Shown here: in pieces, positions 6,262 through 7,828 of the stretch
Layout: the number at the start of each line of letters is the position of its first letter
Numbering within the stretch: the stretch's first letter is position 1
DNA from: Chloroflexota bacterium
GTDB taxonomy: Bacteria; Chloroflexota; Limnocylindria; QHBO01
Assembly (NCBI GenBank): GCA_005882055.1
Contig: VBGQ01000083.1
Coordinates: 1 to 7,828 of the forward strand
Direction: 5' to 3'
Length of the DNA stretch: 7,828 nt
Program-made: the position numbers and the translations under genes
The notes under the pieces: generated by a model
What the model saw: only the letters and a program-made list of their open reading frames with translations
The model's database searches: none
Told to the model about the DNA's origin: nothing

Positions 6262-7493
6262 TCGGCGTGGGCGCGGCAGGCCCGCTGGGCGGCGAGCGGG
6301 ATGCCAGCCGGCGGCGCGGCCTGTCCCTGGTCGAGCCCGATCGTTCGGCCCGCGCCGCCGACGAGCGAGCGGCCTGGATCTGCCTCGCGTCGATCGCCGG
6401 CGTCGGTCCGGTTGGATTCGCTGCCGTCGGACACCGCTTTGGCACTGCCGAGGCTGCGCTGGAATCTTCGGCGGCGGAGGTGGTCGGCTTGCTGCCACGG
6501 GCCGACGCGCAGACCGGGGAAGACCTGCGCCGCGTGCAGCACCGTGGATGGCGAACGGTCGCATCCCGGCTCGAGGATGAAGCGCACCGCGCCGGTGGCA
6601 CGGTGTTGACCGCTCTCGATGCGGGCTATCCCGTGCCGCTGTCGCTGCTTGGCGGCCGCCCGCCGGTCCTCTACCTGCTTGGGCCCCCGGAAGCGCTCGC
6701 GCCTCCGGCGGTCGCGGTCGTCGGCACACGCCGCCCAACGGGGTACGGCCTGACGATCGCCGCCGACATCTCCGACGAGATCGCCCGCGCCGGCGTCACG
6801 GTGGTCTCCGGCCTGGCACTGGGCATCGATGGCCGCGCGCATCTCGCTGCTCTCGACGCTGGAGGCCGCACGGTGGCTGTTCTTCCATCGCCCATCGACC
6901 GCGTCTATCCGCCGCGGCATCGCGCACTCGCGGCTCGCATCGTCGCGGAGGAAGGAGCCCTCGTGTCGGAGGCGCCGCCAGGCCGCCTGAGTGGCAAGCC
7001 TGACTTCGCGCGACGGAACCGGATCATCAGTGGCCTCGCGGAGGCGACCGTGGTCATCGAGGCGCCGGATCGCTCCGGGGCGCTCCTGACCGCGTCGGCC
7101 GCGCAGGCGCAGGGACGAGACGTCTATGCCGTGCCGGGGCCCATCGACTCGGTCGCCTCGCGCGGCTGCAATCGGCTGATCGCGGATCACGTGGCAGAGC
7201 TGGTCACGTCGCCGGCGTCGCTCCTGCATCGGCTTGGGCTTGGCCTCTCCAATGTCCCCGCCGATCACGTTGTCGCCACGTTGTCGGAGGCCGAGGGACT
7301 CGTGCTCGGCGCGCTCATCAAGCGGAGTGGGTCGATCGAGGAGCTGGGTACCCGAAGCCAGCTCGCAACGCCCGCACTGGCGAGCGCATTGACGCTCCTG
7401 GAGGCACGTGGGCTGGTCGCCAGCTACGGCGGGGTCACCTTCCACGCCACGCTCGCGGCCCGTCGCATCGGTAACTCCGGGAGCTCCCGGTAG
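6258..7493 (+). CDS. dprA: DNA-processing protein DprA (RecA loader)
   Basis: DprA binds incoming single-stranded DNA in the cytoplasm and loads RecA during transformation. The 411-residue product has a SAM-like N-terminal region (~38-100), then a Rossmann fold: VAVVGTRRPTGYG (152-164), SGLALGIDGRAH (184-195), AVLPSPIDRVYP (207-218), FARRNRIISGLAEATVVIEA (250-269), SGALLTA (273-279) and AVPGPID (291-297). A C-terminal winged-helix region spans ~335-395. Two deviations are visible: the basic residue usual in SGLA(R/K)GID is Leu188, and the usual LIxDGA reads LIADHVA (307-313). About 35 residues (rich in Arg, Gly and Ala) precede the first conserved helix, longer than in many homologues; GTG 6267, three codons in, could serve as an alternative start. 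ATG 6258 overlaps the comM stop by four bases, the arrangement expected for translational coupling. This comM-dprA order is common in bacteria. Confidence 0.95.
   Translation: MIGVGAAGPLGGERDASRRRGLSLVEPDRSARAADERAAWICLASIAGVGPVGFAAVGHRFGTAEAALESSAAEVVGLLPRADAQTGEDLRRVQHRGWRTVASRLEDEAHRAGGTVLTALDAGYPVPLSLLGGRPPVLYLLGPPEALAPPAVAVVGTRRPTGYGLTIAADISDEIARAGVTVVSGLALGIDGRAHLAALDAGGRTVAVLPSPIDRVYPPRHRALAARIVAEEGALVSEAPPGRLSGKPDFARRNRIISGLAEATVVIEAPDRSGALLTASAAQAQGRDVYAVPGPIDSVASRGCNRLIADHVAELVTSPASLLHRLGLGLSNVPADHVVATLSEAEGLVLGALIKRSGSIEELGTRSQLATPALASALTLLEARGLVASYGGVTFHATLAARRIGNSGSSR
7477..7490 (+). repeat. 14-bp perfect palindrome at the end of dprA
   Basis: CCGGGAGCTCCCGG reads the same on both strands and lies in the last codons of dprA, immediately before its TAG. 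It could fold as a 5-bp G/C stem with an AGCT loop, but no T-run follows, so it is not a standard intrinsic terminator. About one such palindrome is expected by chance in GC-rich DNA of this length; function is doubtful. Confidence 0.5.
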
Positions 7494-7515
7494 ATGCGGG
7501 GGTGTCCTACCGCGT

Positions 7516-7543
7516 TCGACAGCGCCGGGACGATCGGTATACT
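7516..7543 (+). promoter_or_regulatory. Sigma-70-like promoter: TCGACA, 16-bp spacer, TATACT
   Basis: TCGACA (7516-7521) matches TTGACA in five of six positions, and TATACT (7538-7543) matches TATAAT in five of six, with a 16-bp spacer. It lies in the only sizeable non-coding gap after dprA (7494-7614) and points toward the terminal gene. The predicted start is near 7550, giving a leader of about 65 bases. It is the best-formed of the three TATACT promoters in the window. Confidence 0.7.
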
Positions 7544-7600
7544 TCGTCCGCCACATTGGTCCCAGCGCGCGCTGCCCACGCGTAATCAAACACCGCCCCT

Positions 7601-7604
7601 GGAG
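7601..7604 (+). promoter_or_regulatory. Possible ribosome binding site GGAG before TTG 7615
   Basis: GGAG is the only purine-rich site between the promoter and the terminal reading frame. It is 10 bases from TTG 7615, slightly long but usable, and only 3 bases from the out-of-frame GTG 7608, which is too close. Confidence 0.4.
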
Positions 7605-7614
7605 TACGTGTCTA

Positions 7615-7828
7615 TTGCGTCGAGCTCAGACTCATGCGGCCGGCACCGGCCCGTCCATCTACCCCCCGACCCCCCGCCATCGACCCTTCGCCCGACCCGT
7701 CACCCGGGTCGTGGCCACCGCGGCGGCTCTCGCGATCATCGTCCTCGCCACCAGGCAGGGGACCAGCGAAGCAGCCCCGCCATCGCCCCGGACCCCTCCA
7801 CCCTCGATCCTCCCCACCAACGTTGGCG
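7615..7828 (+). CDS. Hypothetical membrane-anchored or secreted protein, N-terminal fragment
   Basis: The reading frame from TTG 7615 stays open to the end of the window (71 codons). It encodes a basic cytoplasmic start (RRAQTH, later RHRPFARPVTR), a single hydrophobic segment VVATAAALAIIVLA (~32-45) and then a Ser/Pro/Thr-rich stretch (PPSPRTPPPS). This is the layout of a type II membrane protein or a lipid-free secreted protein with a proline linker before an extracellular domain. Third positions are strongly G/C in this frame, whereas the two alternative frames (GTG 7608, ATG 7634) lack a hydrophobic segment and give odd compositions. A well-formed promoter and a GGAG site precede it. The catalytic or binding domain would be outside the window, so no function is assigned. 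The start is uncertain; the frame is also open upstream but without a common start codon. Confidence 0.5.
   Translation, partial: MRRAQTHAAGTGPSIYPPTPRHRPFARPVTRVVATAAALAIIVLATRQGTSEAAPPSPRTPPPSILPTNVG

Noticed and set aside
5323..6738. 471-residue open frame on the - strand across comM and dprA
   Set aside because: Arg/Pro/Ala-rich shadow of two confidently identified genes; no motif or promoter.
6237..7589. 450-residue open frame on the - strand across dprA and the following gap
   Set aside because: Antisense of dprA with no recognisable domain; GC-rich DNA leaves such frames open by chance.
1..7828. Mobile elements, CRISPR arrays, tRNA/rRNA genes, phage genes or riboswitches
   Set aside because: No transposase, integrase, terminal inverted repeat, spaced direct repeat, RNA-gene signature or structured long leader was seen; non-coding gaps are all under about 125 bases.

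Overview
The window is GC-rich DNA (roughly two thirds G+C) with every credible gene on the + strand, tightly packed and with strong G/C preference at third codon positions. Base composition, the comM-dprA pair, an NfeD-slipin pair and a receiver-TadZ/CpaE fusion suit a high-GC environmental bacterium. A Chloroflexota lineage (Limnocylindria-like) or a neighbouring phylum is my best guess, but no rRNA or lineage marker is present, so this is inference. I see no mobile element, CRISPR array, tRNA or rRNA.

Layout. (1) 1-242: C-terminal end of a MutT-like predicted phosphoesterase (COG4112 type). (2) 314-2567: membrane-proteostasis pair, a long-form NfeD with ClpP-like serine protease domain overlapping an SPFH/slipin protein by 11 bp. 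(3) 2626-3495: an alpha/beta hydrolase with the full catalytic triad. (4) 3495-7493: a receiver-TadZ/CpaE ATPase, then ComM, then DprA, all overlapping or coupled. (5) From 7615: the start of a membrane-anchored, proline-rich protein that leaves the window.

Regulation. The same hexamer TATACT occurs three times on the + strand, each time just upstream of a gene start: 299 (before nfeD), 3460 (before the receiver-TadZ gene) and 7538 (before the terminal gene). Only the third has a clear -35 box. They divide the window into three likely transcription units: nfeD-slipin-hydrolase, receiver/TadZ-comM-dprA, and the terminal gene. The first would give a practically leaderless nfeD mRNA.

How the genes work together. 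NfeD and slipin form a known membrane protease/scaffold partnership. ComM (branch-migration helicase) and DprA (RecA loader on incoming ssDNA) are the cytoplasmic arm of natural transformation. Having a Tad-pilus-type localisation ATPase with an apparently phosphorylatable receiver in the same unit suggests, without proving, a link between a Tad-like pilus and DNA uptake. The most anomalous spot is the 3' end of the receiver-TadZ gene: as sequenced, it reads about 240 bp into comM with a tail that looks like out-of-frame comM, so a frameshift near 4653-4690 should be considered.
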